DNA of 64,000 nt from Lepidostoma basale (lineage: Eukaryota; Arthropoda; Insecta; Trichoptera; Lepidostomatidae): positions 62,001 to 126,000 of the forward strand of contig JAHDVF020000994.1 in the NCBI GenBank assembly GCA_022606425.2. The letters are read 5' to 3'. Numbering within the stretch: the first letter of the stretch is position 1; each line of letters starts with the position of its first letter. Below, piece after piece: positions 40,840 through 51,502 of this stretch. The notes beneath the pieces were generated by a model that was not told the DNA's origin, made no database searches, and was given only the letters and a program-made list of their open reading frames with translations. A program made the translations under genes and the position numbers.

Positions 40840-41420
40840 TAAACTAACTAACTAACTAACCATCACGCCGTCTCCCCGGAGGGGTAGGCAGAAAGAATGG
40901 AACGCCACACTGTTCTGTCTTGACATACTTCTCTCGCTTCCTCTACATTCATACATCTTGTCATGCACGCACGTCGATTTCTCCGACTCCTCACGTGTCC
41001 GACATTCAATATTTGATTGATTTGATCGTGCCACGTTTTCCTCGGCCTTCCTCTATTTCTAGCTCCGTTCACGCCGTTTACATATACCTTCTTTACCATT
41101 CTGTCTTCACTCATTCTTTCCATGTGTCCAAACCATCTTAATGACCCTTTCCTTATTTTGTTCATAACACTTTCATTCGCACCACATTCACTTCTTATAC
41201 TTGCATTTGTCACTCTATCAAATACAGATTTGCCACACATTCGTCTGAGAGATCTCATTTCTACTGCATTTATTCTACTTTCATCCTTCTTTTGCCAGTT
41301 CCATGCTTCACTTCCATACATAAGGGTCGGCACAAGAACACCATTGTGCACTGCCATCTTGGCTTTTTTGGATAGGCTTTTGTTTGCGATGACAACTTTA
41401 AGTGCACCATTTATTCCCGA
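40840..41420 (-). mobile_element. TTAG-tailed non-LTR retrotransposon, best copy
   Basis: 5'-truncated insertion in minus orientation. The plus strand begins AACTAACTAACTAACCATCA (complement of the TTAG tail and 3' end) and coding sequence follows after a 3' UTR of only a few bases. It stops matching near 41420. Confidence 0.88.
40863..41357 (-). CDS. Retroelement ORF C-terminus, open (partial)
   Basis: 164 codons with no stop. Blocks in order: MAVHNGVLVPTLMYGSEAWN (1-20), DESRINAVEMRSLRRMCGKS, RSECGANESVMNKIRKGSLR (about 60-80), WFGHMERMSEDRMVKK, RGRPRKTWHDQINQILNVGH (about 105-125), TRCMNVEEAREVCQDRTVW, end SAYPSGETA. In the full element this lies after the reverse transcriptase domain. 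No catalytic residues are included. The Met is internal; I take the frame, not the start, as meaningful. It is the least damaged of about twenty copies here. Confidence 0.8.
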   Translation of the reverse strand: MAVHNGVLVPTLMYGSEAWNWQKKDESRINAVEMRSLRRMCGKSVFDRVTNASIRSECGANESVMNKIRKGSLRWFGHMERMSEDRMVKKVYVNGVNGARNRGRPRKTWHDQINQILNVGHVRSRRNRRACMTRCMNVEEAREVCQDRTVWRSILSAYPSGETA

Positions 41421-41929
41421 AACATTTAAAAAGTTTATAATATAAATGTTAATAAAGTGTTGTGTTAAATATATTTATCATCGATTTTATAACAATAGAG
41501 TGTTTTATTTCCCAGAATACACCACCGATTTGTCTCTGAATATGCTGGTATACGTAGGTAAAGCCATCAAATTGCCACTCATAAATTATTTTTTTTGATA
41601 TACGGATATTTATACGAATCCAAAATGTATTTTCATAGAAAACAGATATCTAATAGTAATTTATGACCTGTTATTTTACACAACAGGGTGGGTGCGATAA
41701 TGGATACAAATGATTTATTCTGATTGATATGATTGATGTGGGCAGTGGGGAGCGCTGAAAAGTGTTACAAAAATTCATTATAAAAGTGCACCCGGATATA
41801 TTCGATAACTGATGGACGTTATGTAGAGGATGGTTAATTTTTTATTTTATTTAACTTACTTACTTCCGATGTATACATCAGGCTAGGCTTGCATTTAATA
41901 AAAGGTCGAAAATAATATAATCAAATAAT
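41421..41929. other. Unassigned sequence
   Basis: Nothing recognised. Confidence 0.35.
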
Positions 41930-42370
41930 GTAGACCTAAAACTGAGAATACTCCTCATCAAGACCTATGTATGGAGTATCTTGATGTACGGCTGCGAGAC
42001 ATGGTGCCTATCCGAAAGAGATAAACGGAGACTAGAGACTTTTAAGATGTGGTCCTATAGAAGACTATTAGGAATTTCCTGGAGAGACCACATCACACAA
42101 GTTCTTCAAGGAATCGAAGGAGAAATGCACCTGTTCAGGACCTTGTCCGAAAGGCGTGCAAGATGGATCGGCCATGTAATACGTCATGAAGGTCTCTTGC
42201 ATACCATAATGGAGGGTATGACCGAGGGGACAAACTCTAGGGGACGCCAACGGCGAGAGTACCTGGAGGACCTGTTGGTGGACGTGCGCTGCTCATCATA
42301 TGCAGATTTCAAAGAGCCGCACAAGACAGGGAAGAATGGAAGAGAAGAATAGAAGAAATTGCTGTAAACC
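41930..42370 (+). pseudogene. Non-LTR retrotransposon C-terminus, distinct family
   Basis: Open from about 41933: LKLRILLIKTYVWSILMYGC, ETWCLSERDKRRLETFKMWS, RRLLGISWRDHITQ, RARWIGHVIRHEGLLHTIME, SRGRQRREYLEDLL, ending about 42352. The RARWIGHVIRH and GRQRREYLEDL blocks place it among non-LTR ORF C-termini. About 140 codons without a stop. 5'-truncated just after the catalytic region. Confidence 0.8.
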
Positions 42371-42399
42371 AATCCCAGGATTGAAACTTTCTAACTAAC

Positions 42400-42750
42400 T
42401 AACTTCCTATGGCTACACAACTCTTGAAGAGTTTTAGCCTCCTTGATGATTTTTCGACAAGCTCCTCGATCGTGCGCCTTTTGCTCCCAGCAATCCGATT
42501 CGCCCAACCTAGCCAGGTCAGCCAGAACATTGTCCATTAGGCGCTATCTAGGCCTTCCTAGAGGTCTGACTCCAGTCGGTCTAGACGCGTACAGGGTCGT
42601 GATTGCTCTGGTCTTTTCGGCTCGGCATACGCGCTCAATCCATGCTAGGCGACTGGCTTTCACGGTGCTCGTTATAAGGGACTGCTGGGTCATCGTACGG
42701 ATATCTTGGTTGGTCCTTTGACTTTTGGATTTAACTAAAAAGTAATTCAA
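42400..42750 (-). pseudogene. Non-LTR retrotransposon C-terminus, distinct family
   Basis: Minus strand: SLITSTVKASRLAWIERVCR and RPTGVRPLGRPR, then frame breaks and a C-terminal tail near 42430. One copy only. Confidence 0.65.
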
Positions 42751-42789
42751 TAAAACAAAAAAAAACTTTTTTAAATGTAGTCTTCTTAT

Positions 42790-43015
42790 TTCTCCTGTAT
42801 CGCTCAGGGTGCTCTAGACTGGTCCCCTTTAGGGGGAAAGAGAAAACGAGGCAGACCTAAAGCCACCTGGAAAAGAACCCTGCAGGACGAGGTTAAGGCA
42901 GTAAGCCTTGGGATGATGTTAGGCATCAGGCATGCGATAGAGTCGGGCGGAGAAGGTTCCTTGAGGCCCTATGCACCACGGAGGTGTGACAGGACAAAAA
43001 GAAGAAAAATAAGAA
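42790..43015 (+). pseudogene. GAA-tailed non-LTR scrap
   Basis: Complement-free copy of the 9880-10449 end: CTGCAGGACGAGGTTAAGGC to GGTGTGACAGGACAAAAAGA and the GAAGAAAAATAAGAAG tail. Frame broken by a small deletion near 42900. Confidence 0.8.
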
Positions 43016-43300
43016 GTCTTCTTCTTTCGCCTAGCCATTTCCCGTTATTTGGGGTTGGCTCTCCTAATACGGCTCCGCCAAGTCTCACGATCTAGTGTCA
43101 ACTGGCTGTCCAGTCCCAGCACCTTAATGTCGTTCCTACTGTGGACATCCACGTTGCAGGAGGCCGACCTGGTCCCCTCCTTCCATCTTCCAGTTGCAGG
43201 GTCTTGTGAACGATATATTCATTGTCCCTCCTGATCACATGGCCGTACCACCGCAGACGACGTCCCCTTATTTTTTTCCCCTATGGTAACGACTTTTAGG
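43016..43300 (-). pseudogene. Non-LTR retrotransposon C-terminus, distinct family
   Basis: Minus strand: RGRRLRWYGHVIRRDNEYIV, HKTLQLEDGRRGPGRPPATW, then a frameshifted end. Tail-to-tail with the GAA-tailed scrap: both tails meet at AAGAAGTCTTCTTCTTTCGC (43010). Confidence 0.75.
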
Positions 43301-43744
43301 CTACCTCTGATTTGCTCATTTTGGTAAATTAGTGTGTGATCTAAGTTATGAAATTAAACAGCATAAAAATAGTCGACAATCTTGTTTCACTTTTAAAAAT
43401 AAAACAAAACTAAACATTTCAAAAAATAATAACAAAAATACACTTAGAATAATATTTTCGTTTTATTTCGGCTTCACCAAAAAATAAATTGATAAATTCA
43501 ACACGTTACCAGCTTAAACCATTTTATCCAAGGGTCCAAATTGCTCTGTTCATTCAGTCATTTGTCTTGAGTGATCCAACCATTTTGCCCCCGAAATGGT
43601 ACAGGAAAATAGCACTTCTTGACTCGTGCAATATTATAAACACCTTACCTAAAGTTAGATTCAGATGTATGATTTTGATCATGAGGATTTTTGTTCCTCA
43701 AAATGATCTGATAATAATAAATTATTAAACAAACGACACATATT
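43301..43744. other. Unassigned AT-rich sequence
   Basis: An ORF at 43489-43728 has no domain I know. Confidence 0.35.
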
Positions 43745-44248
43745 TTCTAACTAACTATACTAACTAACCATCAAGCTGTTTCACCGGAAGGGTGGGCAGA
43801 GAGGATGGACCGCCATACCGTTGTGTCCTGACTTACCTCTCTAACTTTCTCCACATTCATACATCGTAACATGCACGTTCATCGATTTTTCCGACTTCGA
43901 ATGTGGCCGCTTTATTTGATTAATTTGGTCATACCATGCTTTCCTTGGTCTTCGATGACTTCTCTTTCCAATCACACTGCTTGTATACAACGTTTTAACC
44001 ATTTTTGTCTCGCCCATTTGTTCCATATGTTCATATCATCTGAGAGATCCTTTTTTATTTTACTTATGATGCAATCATCTGCTTTACATTTCTTCATTCG
44101 GTATTCTATCATATTTCGTTTTCCCGCACATTCTTCTCAGTGATATCATTTCTACGGCATTTATCCTACTTTCATCATTTTGATGCCAGCTCCAAGCTTC
44201 ACTCCCATACATAAGAGTGTGCACTAGACCTCCATTATATACAGCCAA
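43745..44248 (-). pseudogene. Diverged TTAG-tailed non-LTR fragment
   Basis: Plus strand AACTATACTAACTAACCATC. Minus frames give MEQMGETKMVKTLYTSSVIG, RPRKAWYDQINQ and, further on, the complement of MYGSEAWSW near 44200. Closer to 8599-9192 than to 40863. Confidence 0.75.
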
Positions 44249-44545
44249 CAAGCATACATAGTTTTACCTACCGGTCGCTAGAATCAACCTTCTTCTGGTG
44301 ACACTGGTGAGACGAGCAATTAGTCTTCTGAACACGATCTCCTCGGAGATCGACGTCTTTCATGTTAGTGAAAGTACGTTCAGAGAAAGTATTCTTGACT
44401 TCAGAAAGTATCTTGTCTTACTAAAGTGGTTTCTGGTATTATATATTGTATTATATTTTACCTGTTCTCAATAGATACCTTGAACTTTAATTTTGTTTGT
44501 TATATCTTTTGACAAAATAAACTGATTGGATTTGATTTATTCCAT
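44249..44545 (+). pseudogene. TTTGA-tailed non-LTR 3' fragment
   Basis: Starts inside CATAGTTTTACCTACCGGTC, then the usual end and tail CTGATTGGATTTGATTTATT. Confidence 0.8.
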
Positions 44546-44785
44546 TTATCAGTCCTACGGCTATCCGTGAAATCTGCAAGGTGGAAGATGTCGTGAGAGG
44601 GGGCAGACAACGCCGAAGATACTGGAATGCGCACGTGCAGAGAATGGATCCCATCAGAATCCCACACGCTATGGCGCGAAAGATTCCTGCCGGCTACCGT
44701 CCCTCCGGAAGATTACCAAAGATCTGGCAGTCAACCTCCCAAGCGAGGCCAGCCTGAAAGAAGAAGAATAAGAAGTCCTACATGG
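44546..44785 (+). pseudogene. Non-LTR fragment, REICKVED family
   Basis: Codes for TAIREICKVEDVVRGGRQRR (frame broken), then AHVQRMDPIRIPH; ends CAGCCTGAAAGAAGAAGAAT. Other copies are at 55445-55680, 55755-56040 and 56375-56475. Confidence 0.75.
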
Positions 44786-44829
44786 AACAGTTTTGAGTGT
44801 GTTGTGAGTAATCTTTAATTTTATAATGA

Positions 44830-45243
44830 AACGGATATAAACTGAACCTTCCTGCTTATCGGACTAACTACGCCCAGAGTGCGGCGGTGTACCGGACGTG
44901 CGACGTGTACAATAAGTGCTTTAATACCATCGATGTGTTCCATCTTAATGAAAGTTATTTAAAAAAAATGGTAAAAGCAACCCTTCGGGGCGAATAAAAC
45001 TAATTACTCTATTTTTTCTTTTCTTGTCTTTTTCTTTTTTTTACATTTTAAAACTGTATTTCATCCTTAATTATTCATTGTTACTTTATTCTTCCTATAT
45101 ATTTAACCTTATGTCAGTTGTTATATAATATTTGTGGTAGCATGTAATTGGCCTTGTTTTTTTGTCTCTGTGTGTTTATATTCATATATTGTAATTGCTG
45201 TTTGTTACCCTCAATAATAAAAAATAAAATAAAATAAATAAAA
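44830..45243 (+). pseudogene. Non-LTR retrotransposon 3' end, AAATAAAAT tail
   Basis: Open C-terminal piece ending at the TAA at 44995-44997: KLNLPAYRTNYAQSAAVYRT and NTIDVFHLNESYLKKMVKAT are the visible blocks. A 3' UTR of about 200 bp follows, then AATAAAAAATAAAATAAAAT. One copy in the window. Confidence 0.65.
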
Positions 45244-45539
45244 ATATCTGTTCTCAACGCTTCATTAGGTTGACTCCACTAACCGTCCGAGTAAAAATAA
45301 ACTTCGCGAAATGGCCAAAATCCAAAATTTACCGAGGGTCAGTATAGGTCCGATGTCATCTGCCCAGGTCATAAAAGTTTAATTGGGTATAAATTCACCG
45401 CCTTTTTATATGCCCCCATAAAAACGTCTACTATTCGGCGCGGAAGGGATGTTTGGAGAACATAACGGGAAAGGAAACAGAAAACAGAGATATGAAGATG
45501 ACGCCATGCTTAATATTATACTACTTATGTTACTATGTT
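45244..45539. other. Unassigned sequence
   Basis: Nothing recognised. Confidence 0.35.
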
Positions 45540-46628
45540 ACTTATGTCTGGTAGGTACTATTTTATAGTAAGGTAGGTATTATTTTAGTGTCAGATAGGT
45601 ATTATTTTAGTGTCAGGTAGGTACTATTTTAATGTCAGATAGGTACTATTTTATAGTCAGGTAGGTACTCTTTTAAAATCAGGTAGGTGATCTTTTAATG
45701 TCCGGTAGGTATTATTTTAATGTCAGGTTGGTACTATTTTAATTTCAGGTAGGTACTATTTTAATGTCAGGAAGGTACGGTAGGTACTATTTTATAGTCA
45801 GGTAGGTACTATTTTAAAAACAGATAGGTACTAATTTAATGTCAGGTAGGTACTATTATTATCTATTTTATAGTCAGGTAGGTACTCTTTTATAGTCAGG
45901 TAGGTAGGTACTATTTTATAGTCAGGTAGGTACTCTTTTATAGTCAGGTAGGTACTATTTTAATTGCAGGTAGGTACTATTTTATAGTCAGGTAGGTGTT
46001 TTTTTTAATGTCAGGTAGGTACCATTTGAGTGGCTGGTAGTTACAACTTTAATGTCAGGTAGGTACTATTTTATAGTCAGGAAGATACTATTTTAATGTC
46101 AGGTAGGAACTATTTTATTGTCAGGTAGGAACTATTTTAATGTCAGGTAGGTACTCTTTTAATGTCAGGTAGGAACTATTTTAATGTCAGGTAGGAACTA
46201 TTTTAATGTCAGGTAGGAACTATTTTAATGTCAGGTAGGTACTCTTTTAATGTCAGGTAGGTACTATTTTAATGTCAGGTAGGTACTATTTTAATTTCAG
46301 GTAGGCACTATTTTATAGTCAGGTAGGTACTCTTTTATAGTCAGGTAGGTACTATTTTAATGTCAGGTAGGTACTATTTTAATGTCAGGTAGGTACTCTT
46401 TTAATTTCAGGTAGGCACTATTTTATAGTCAGGTAGGTACTCTTTTATAGTCAGGTAGGTACTATTTTATAGTCAGGTAGGTACTCTTATATAGTCAGGT
46501 ACGTACTATTTTAATAGCAGGTAGGTATTTTTTTCATATCAGGTAGGTACTCTTTTACTGTCAGGTAGGTACTATTTTAATGTCAAATAGGTACTGTTTT
46601 AATTGCAGGTAGATACTCTTTTATAGTC
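45540..46628. repeat. 22-bp minisatellite, about 50 units
   Basis: Consensus unit GTCAGGTAGGTACTATTTTA plus AT. Two positions vary repeatedly: AATGTCAGG versus TATAGTCAGG, and ACTATTTT versus ACTCTTTT. Runs of one variant and alternations of both are seen (for example 46120-46220 versus 46300-46500). It ends abruptly at a TTAG-family fragment. Confidence 0.97.
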
Positions 46629-46775
46629 AGATTGACGTGCGTGTATGACTCCTTGTATGAATGTGGAGGAAGCTAGGGAGGTGTGCCAGGATAGAGTAGT
46701 GTGGCGGTCCATTCTCTCTACCTACCCCTACGGGGAAACGGCGTGGTGGTTTGTTGTTGTTGTTGTTAAGCATAT
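46629..46775 (+). pseudogene. TTAG-family 3' fragment abutting the minisatellite
   Basis: Starts ATTGACGTGCGTGTATGACT (encoding the RACMT block) and ends GGCGTGGTGGTTTGTTGTTG; the tail is TTG repeats rather than TTAG. Confidence 0.75.
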
Positions 46776-47194
46776 ATAAATCCGAACCCTACTTATTACA
46801 TTACATAAGCAAGAATTTGTCTTCCAAGTCAAATTCTTTCAGAGATAAAGGCTTATTATAGTGTCCACAACTGGTAATAATCTAATTCAATTATTCCTTC
46901 CTAAGTGATAAGTTCCGTAGTCCAGCGTGTTGAAACAAATACACAATAATCCATATGACGGATGTCTCTAGTTCGCAGTCTACGGTAAGTAACTTTCGTC
47001 AAAGTAATTATCGTCAAGTTAGTTTCGTCAAAGTATCGTTTGTCAAGTAACTTTAGAACTGAAGAATAGGCGACCACTCTACCTACTCTCATTTGAGAGC
47101 CCGCATTCTTGTTACAAGAGATAAGTTAATTAAGTATTAGTTTTGTAGATACATTAAAAAAAGAAGGATGAAAGTATAGGTAATAAATGTATTA
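46776..47194. other. Unassigned sequence
   Basis: 46985-47045 has three copies of a CGTCAAAGTA/CGTCAAGTTA-like word. No other feature. Confidence 0.35.
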
Positions 47195-47622
47195 GAAATG
47201 AGATCTCTTAGACGAATGTGTGAATACTCTGTGTACGATAGAGTGTCGAATCAAAATATATGAAAAGTGAATGCGGTGCGAATGATGCTGTTATGAACAC
47301 AATAATGAAAGGTTCATTAAGAGGGTTTGGACATATGAAAATAATGAATGAACAAAGAATGGTAAAAAAAACATAGGTTAACGATGTAAATGGAACCGGA
47401 AATAGAGGAAGACCGAGGAAAACGTGTCATGATCAAAGAAATCAAATATTGAATGTCGGCCACGTGAGGAGTCAGAGAAATCGACGCGCGTGCCTGACAC
47501 GATGTATGAATGTTGAGGAAGCGAGAGAAATATGTCAGGAAAGAAAAGTGTGGCAGTCCATTCGTTCTGCCTACCCCTTCGGGGAGACGGCGTGATGGTT
47601 AGTTAGTTTTAAGTGATTCTTG
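47195..47622 (+). pseudogene. TTAG-tailed non-LTR fragment
   Basis: EMRSLRRMC, GANDAVMNTIMKGSLRGFGH, then frame breaks, RGRPRKTCHDQRNQILNVGH and the end GGCGTGATGGTTAGTTAGTT. Confidence 0.8.
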
Positions 47623-47624
47623 TG

Positions 47625-47792
47625 ACATGTGATAGATAGTTAATCTATCGCCATTTTTTTGTTACGTGAATTTTGTTGTTGTACCAGGCCAAAGACAGTG
47701 TGACAATCACATTGCCCTCGCCGGGAATCGAACCCGGAACCTTCGGGGTGGCAGTAAATTCACATACCACTCGGCCACGAAGGTCGTCAATA
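47625..47792 (-). mobile_element. tRNA-derived SINE
   Basis: Minus copy of the 2785 SINE: B box complement GGAATCGAACC at 47725-47735 and A-box region ACCACTCGGCC at 47766-47776, with the body at 47632-47700. It follows the TTAG tail of the previous fragment. Confidence 0.85.
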
Positions 47793-47885
47793 TTAGTCGT
47801 ATATTTTCCAGAACTTTAATAAATTTTATGGGAATGACAAGATACCACTAAGCAATAAAGTTTAAAATGTTTTTTCTTTCTTTAT
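47793..47885. repeat. Family D scrap
   Basis: TTCCAGAACTTTAATAAATT and TTATGGGAATGACA match the family D arm (compare 40050-40085); core lost. Confidence 0.45.
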
Positions 47886-48229
47886 TATTATCCTTATTGT
47901 TCTTTAGCTCAAGGATGCTTTACTTAACTAACTAAATTGCGGTAATCAATAAGTCTGAAAAAAGTCTACTGATCTGAATCAGTCAAGCTCTATGCTCCAA
48001 AGGCTATCTGCATTTGTTCCGATATTTGGCTGACAGCTTAGGAAACTATGGCGAAACATTTGAGGTACGTCTATGAGTAACATAAGAAGTTTTTTGAAAA
48101 ATGTTTACATATTTAAATTTTTATCAAATGAATAACTGAAGTAGGCACTAAATACAAAGAAAGAAAGAAAAAAGAAAAGATAAAAATAACTATGCAGTTT
48201 CATTCTTTATGTCCTATAGAACGAAATAA
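47886..48229. other. Unassigned sequence
   Basis: Nothing recognised. Confidence 0.3.
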
Positions 48230-48365
48230 TGGACTGTAGGCAGAAAGAATGGACTGTCAAACTTTGACCGATGCGGCACTCCATCCATCTCTTTTCGCCC
48301 CGCGGGAGACGCGGTGTGATGGGTTGCGAACCTCATCACCACCAATAGGCATCTCTCGCGCACAC
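48230..48365 (-). mobile_element. Non-LTR 3' UTR fragment
   Basis: GCAGAAAGAATGGACTGTCA, then TTTTCGCCCCGCGGGAGACG and AGGCATCTCTCGCG: inverted copy of 53320-53485. Confidence 0.65.
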
Positions 48366-48984
48366 TACGATCGTAAAACATCCACAAATTAAATCTAAAA
48401 CAAATAATATAAAATACAATGATATAAAATAAAATAATACAACAAAAATTTATTAACACATAATATTATTTTAAGATGATGCACATTATATTAACTATTC
48501 AATTTATGTTATACGTATCCACCGTTTTTTTGGTACTTAGTGCCAATTTTACTTCAACCATTTAGATGTTGATTTGATATACGAGTATATTATAATATAA
48601 TACATTTACGAAAAATCAATATGTATCTAAAAAAAATGTTCTAACATATTCTATGTATTTGTACACTCATCTAAGTAGACACGAAAATGTAATTTTAAAA
48701 TTTGGTTTCATTATCGATACAAATGGATTACTTTTGTTCGTAGATGTTTATGTTCGTCAACTAATGATATTGTAATAAAGCTTTCCAAGAACAGTTTTTT
48801 CTTTACATTAAATAAAGATTAATTTGTCGTTTGCCAAGAAATGAAACAATAAGTTGATGAAATTCTTTATAGCGTTGTTTTTTGTGTGTCTTATAGATGC
48901 TTCTGTTTTATTATTTACAAAATTACACTTTCTTACCTTTGACAAGTTTTAATAACAAGTATAATGTGGTTTATTTGTATAAAA
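48366..48984. other. Unassigned AT-rich sequence
   Basis: Nothing recognised. Confidence 0.4.
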
Positions 48985-49170
48985 TGGACGACTTTTGTGG
49001 CAGAGAAGCAAGAATTCGATTCCCTGCGATATCAAAGTGATTGTCATACTGTCTTTGGTCTGGTGTAGAATTAACGTGACAATAAAATGGCGATTGATTA
49101 GCTTCCTATTATATGTCATGAGAATCAATGTAATAGCTTTAACATCGATTTGGCTCGCCCTCTAATGATG
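48985..49170 (+). mobile_element. tRNA-derived SINE, deleted head
   Basis: TTGTGGCAGAG then a deletion to AATTCGATTCCCTGCGATAT, so part of the tRNA head between boxes A and B is missing. The body (GGTCTGGTGTAGAATTAACG, ACAATAAAATGGCGATTGAT) is good. Confidence 0.8.
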
Positions 49171-49439
49171 AAAAACCGATTTAAAAAAAATGGTGTATTC
49201 TGTCAAAAGAAAGAAAAAAAGAATGCGGCAGGCTAAGAATAAGGCAGACGAGTGAATTATTTTAAAGTTTTACTTATTAAATTGGTGAAAACATCTTTTT
49301 AATAGAAGTTTTATTGGAATGACGTGATTTACATTGCTAGACCATGATCAAATGCCCTAGTGCCAATTTGTTAATGCTATTTATCGTTGTAGAATACCAC
49401 TACGATGTTACCACCTAAAGTTTTTCATAATTTATTACA
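49171..49439. other. Unassigned, with a family D-like scrap at 49300-49370
   Basis: AGTTTTATTGGAATGACGTG and CATGATCAAATGCCC recall a family D minus arm. Confidence 0.3.
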
Positions 49440-49570
49440 TAATATCAGTGAAATTGTCAGGATAGCTGTTTCGCCAACCAATGTTGACATCATCATCAAT
49501 CAAATCAGTTGCAACAATTTCACATACGTTAAATAAATAAAATGTGTATTACAACAGATAATTAGTACAG
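49440..49570 (-). repeat. Family A minus arm, decayed core
   Basis: Minus strand: TTGATGA-TGATG-TCAACATTGGTTGGC-GAAACAGCTATCC. A 3-bp expansion of ATG and loss of C3 spoil the core. Confidence 0.6.
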
Positions 49571-49584
49571 TGTATTAAATAGTT

Positions 49585-50080
49585 AATAATCTTCGTCTCT
49601 ATTGAGCTACAATTAATCTTTGAATTGATAACCCGCAATGGGTAAAATCCAATATTCGTCTACAAGTATTTGTATACATTCAAAATGTTGTAAAACAAAA
49701 ACTGGTCCTAATATAGCATATAAATTGGAGTGACATCTCCAGGCGTTATCTAGCAATGCGATAATGGCGGTAGCCTTTCACATTGCGTTAAAAAGATCTT
49801 CTGCTTAATGCTTAAAATCCAATCTTCATAGATAGCGCTAGTGTGTAGACTGAAACTACCATGTAAAGGGTGGTGTTACAGATCAACATATACACAACTT
49901 CCAAAAATTTGTCAGACATGGTGGTCATATGAAAAGGTGGAATGGGGAATGTTGTATTACATAAAGCGTGCGCTTAACCCAACCAATGACAGGTCATAAG
50001 TCCTGTAAACACCTCGACTACCAGATTCTGTTCCCAGTTTGCATCTTCGTCTCTATTGAGATACAATTAATCGTTGTATT
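49585..50080 (-). repeat. Family F, full unit plus repeated end
   Basis: The block CTTCGTCTCTATTGAG.TACAATTAAT occurs at both ends (49589 and 50045) in direct orientation. Between them lies one unit starting TGATAACCCGCAATGGGTAA. This is the arrangement of a head-to-tail tandem. Confidence 0.75.
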
Positions 50081-50619
50081 AAATAGTTAACTATACTTAT
50101 TTTTGTGAGTTTTGCATCATTTTTAAGGAAACGATTTTTTTGTATTTTTCTTTTGAATATTTGTACTGAATAGTAAATTGAAACGAGTTATTGTAGATCA
50201 GATAAAAAATGTCTCGAATAAAAGAAGTAGAGAAATTATTGTATTGTTATATTATATCCTGGTGTGCGTGTTTCAATAAAATAAATACATAATGTGACTA
50301 TTCAGATAAGCGAACAAAAGTCTTCGAGGGTTACTGAACATCAAAGAAAGTAAATAACAGAGAGCAAAAACATATATAGTTAAGGGTTGAAAGGATGGAA
50401 ATTTCGAAGCCATAAACAACACCTGTCTTTCTGGCAATTTAACAATATTCCAGATTCAAGAAAAAGTTCTTACTTAGAAAGCTTTTTGTATAATATATTC
50501 CGATCTTTTGTAGGCTTCCATATCGAAGGGTTTTGGCAAAATTGGGGTTGCTAATGTAACATGATTGTGCATATTTCTAGGCAAAGTGATAAAAAATATA
50601 AACTTATAAATTATCATGA
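50081..50619. other. Unassigned sequence
   Basis: Nothing recognised. Confidence 0.35.
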
Positions 50620-51120
50620 TTTAATTGTATCTCAATAGAGACGAAGATGCAAATTGGAAACTGAATATGGTTGATCAAGGTGTTTACAGGACTTATGACC
50701 TGTCATTGGTTGGGTTAAGCGCACGCTTTATGTAATTACAACATTCCCCATTCCACCTTTCTTTATGACAAATTTTTGGAAGTTGTATAAATGTTAAAGT
50801 CCTATGCCAGATTTCACCTGTCAGTTTCAATATCCCATCTATGAAGATTTCGATAACATATGTTAATCTTTTTAAGATTACTCTATACATAATCTACATA
50901 CTAACGCCATCTATGGAGATTTATGTTTATTAAGCATTAAGCAGAACATCTTTTTAACTCAATGTGAACCCCGCGATTAGCGCATTGTTAGAAGCCGCCT
51001 GGAGATGTCACACTCCTATCTATATGCCAAACAATAGACCAGATATGATTTCAATATTTTTTGTGAATGTATACTTGTACTTGTATACATTCCCAAAAAA
51101 TATTATAAATTACCTATCAT
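50620..51120 (+). repeat. Family F, longest copy
   Basis: TTAATTGTATCTCAATAGAG through GACCTGTCATTGGTTGGGTT to ACTTGTATACATTCCCAAAA. It contains a second copy of TACTAACGCCATCTATGGAG-like sequence (50830-50935), a local duplication. Confidence 0.75.
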
Positions 51121-51268
51121 TTACTGAATTGTATTTGTAGCGATTTTTTCGTAAATTCAAGATTATTTATCTTCTTAAATAGTTCTGCTTCCTCTAAACA
51201 GTTGAAAAGGATTATTATTAACAACATAAAAACAAAACATTAATGGTAATAATTTATTCTGACAATCA
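51121..51268. other. Unassigned AT-rich sequence
   Basis: Nothing recognised. Confidence 0.3.
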
Positions 51269-51364
51269 AATGATTTTACTGAAATCTCTTGATGGAAGTT
51301 CATTTCAAATAATAATAGAATAAAACAATGGTTTTAAACTTCTTCCACTTTTGTCCCGATCATC
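51269..51364 (-). repeat. Family B 3' end fragment
   Basis: AATCAAATGATTTTACTGAA then GATGGAAGTTCATTTCAAAT and CTTCCACTTTTGTC, truncated before the core. Confidence 0.75.
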
Positions 51365-51502
51365 TCCTCTTTCACTCCGCTCGGTCCTCGGCAATTCTCT
51401 TCAATTCCGCATAAGAAGTGCAACCCATATCTCGGCAAATTTGGTCTAGGTACTCCTGGCGAGGTCGTCCTCTGCCAATCGATCCCTCGACCAGCAAATA
51501 TA
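51365..51502 (-). pseudogene. Non-LTR C-terminal scrap joined to family B
   Basis: Minus strand: EGSIGRGRPRQEYLDQICRD, GCTSYAELKRIAEDRAE, stop, KRR. It resembles the GRQRREYLEDLL...SSYADF end at 42240-42310. It joins the family B end with no spacer. Confidence 0.7.

Noticed and set aside
41122..41445. 107-residue plus ORF
   Set aside because: Antisense of the TTAG-family retroelement C-terminus; the same kind of shadow appears at 8811-9215 and 43871-44143.
45540..46628. CRISPR-like array
   Set aside because: Units are contiguous with no spacers; it is a minisatellite in a eukaryotic sequence.
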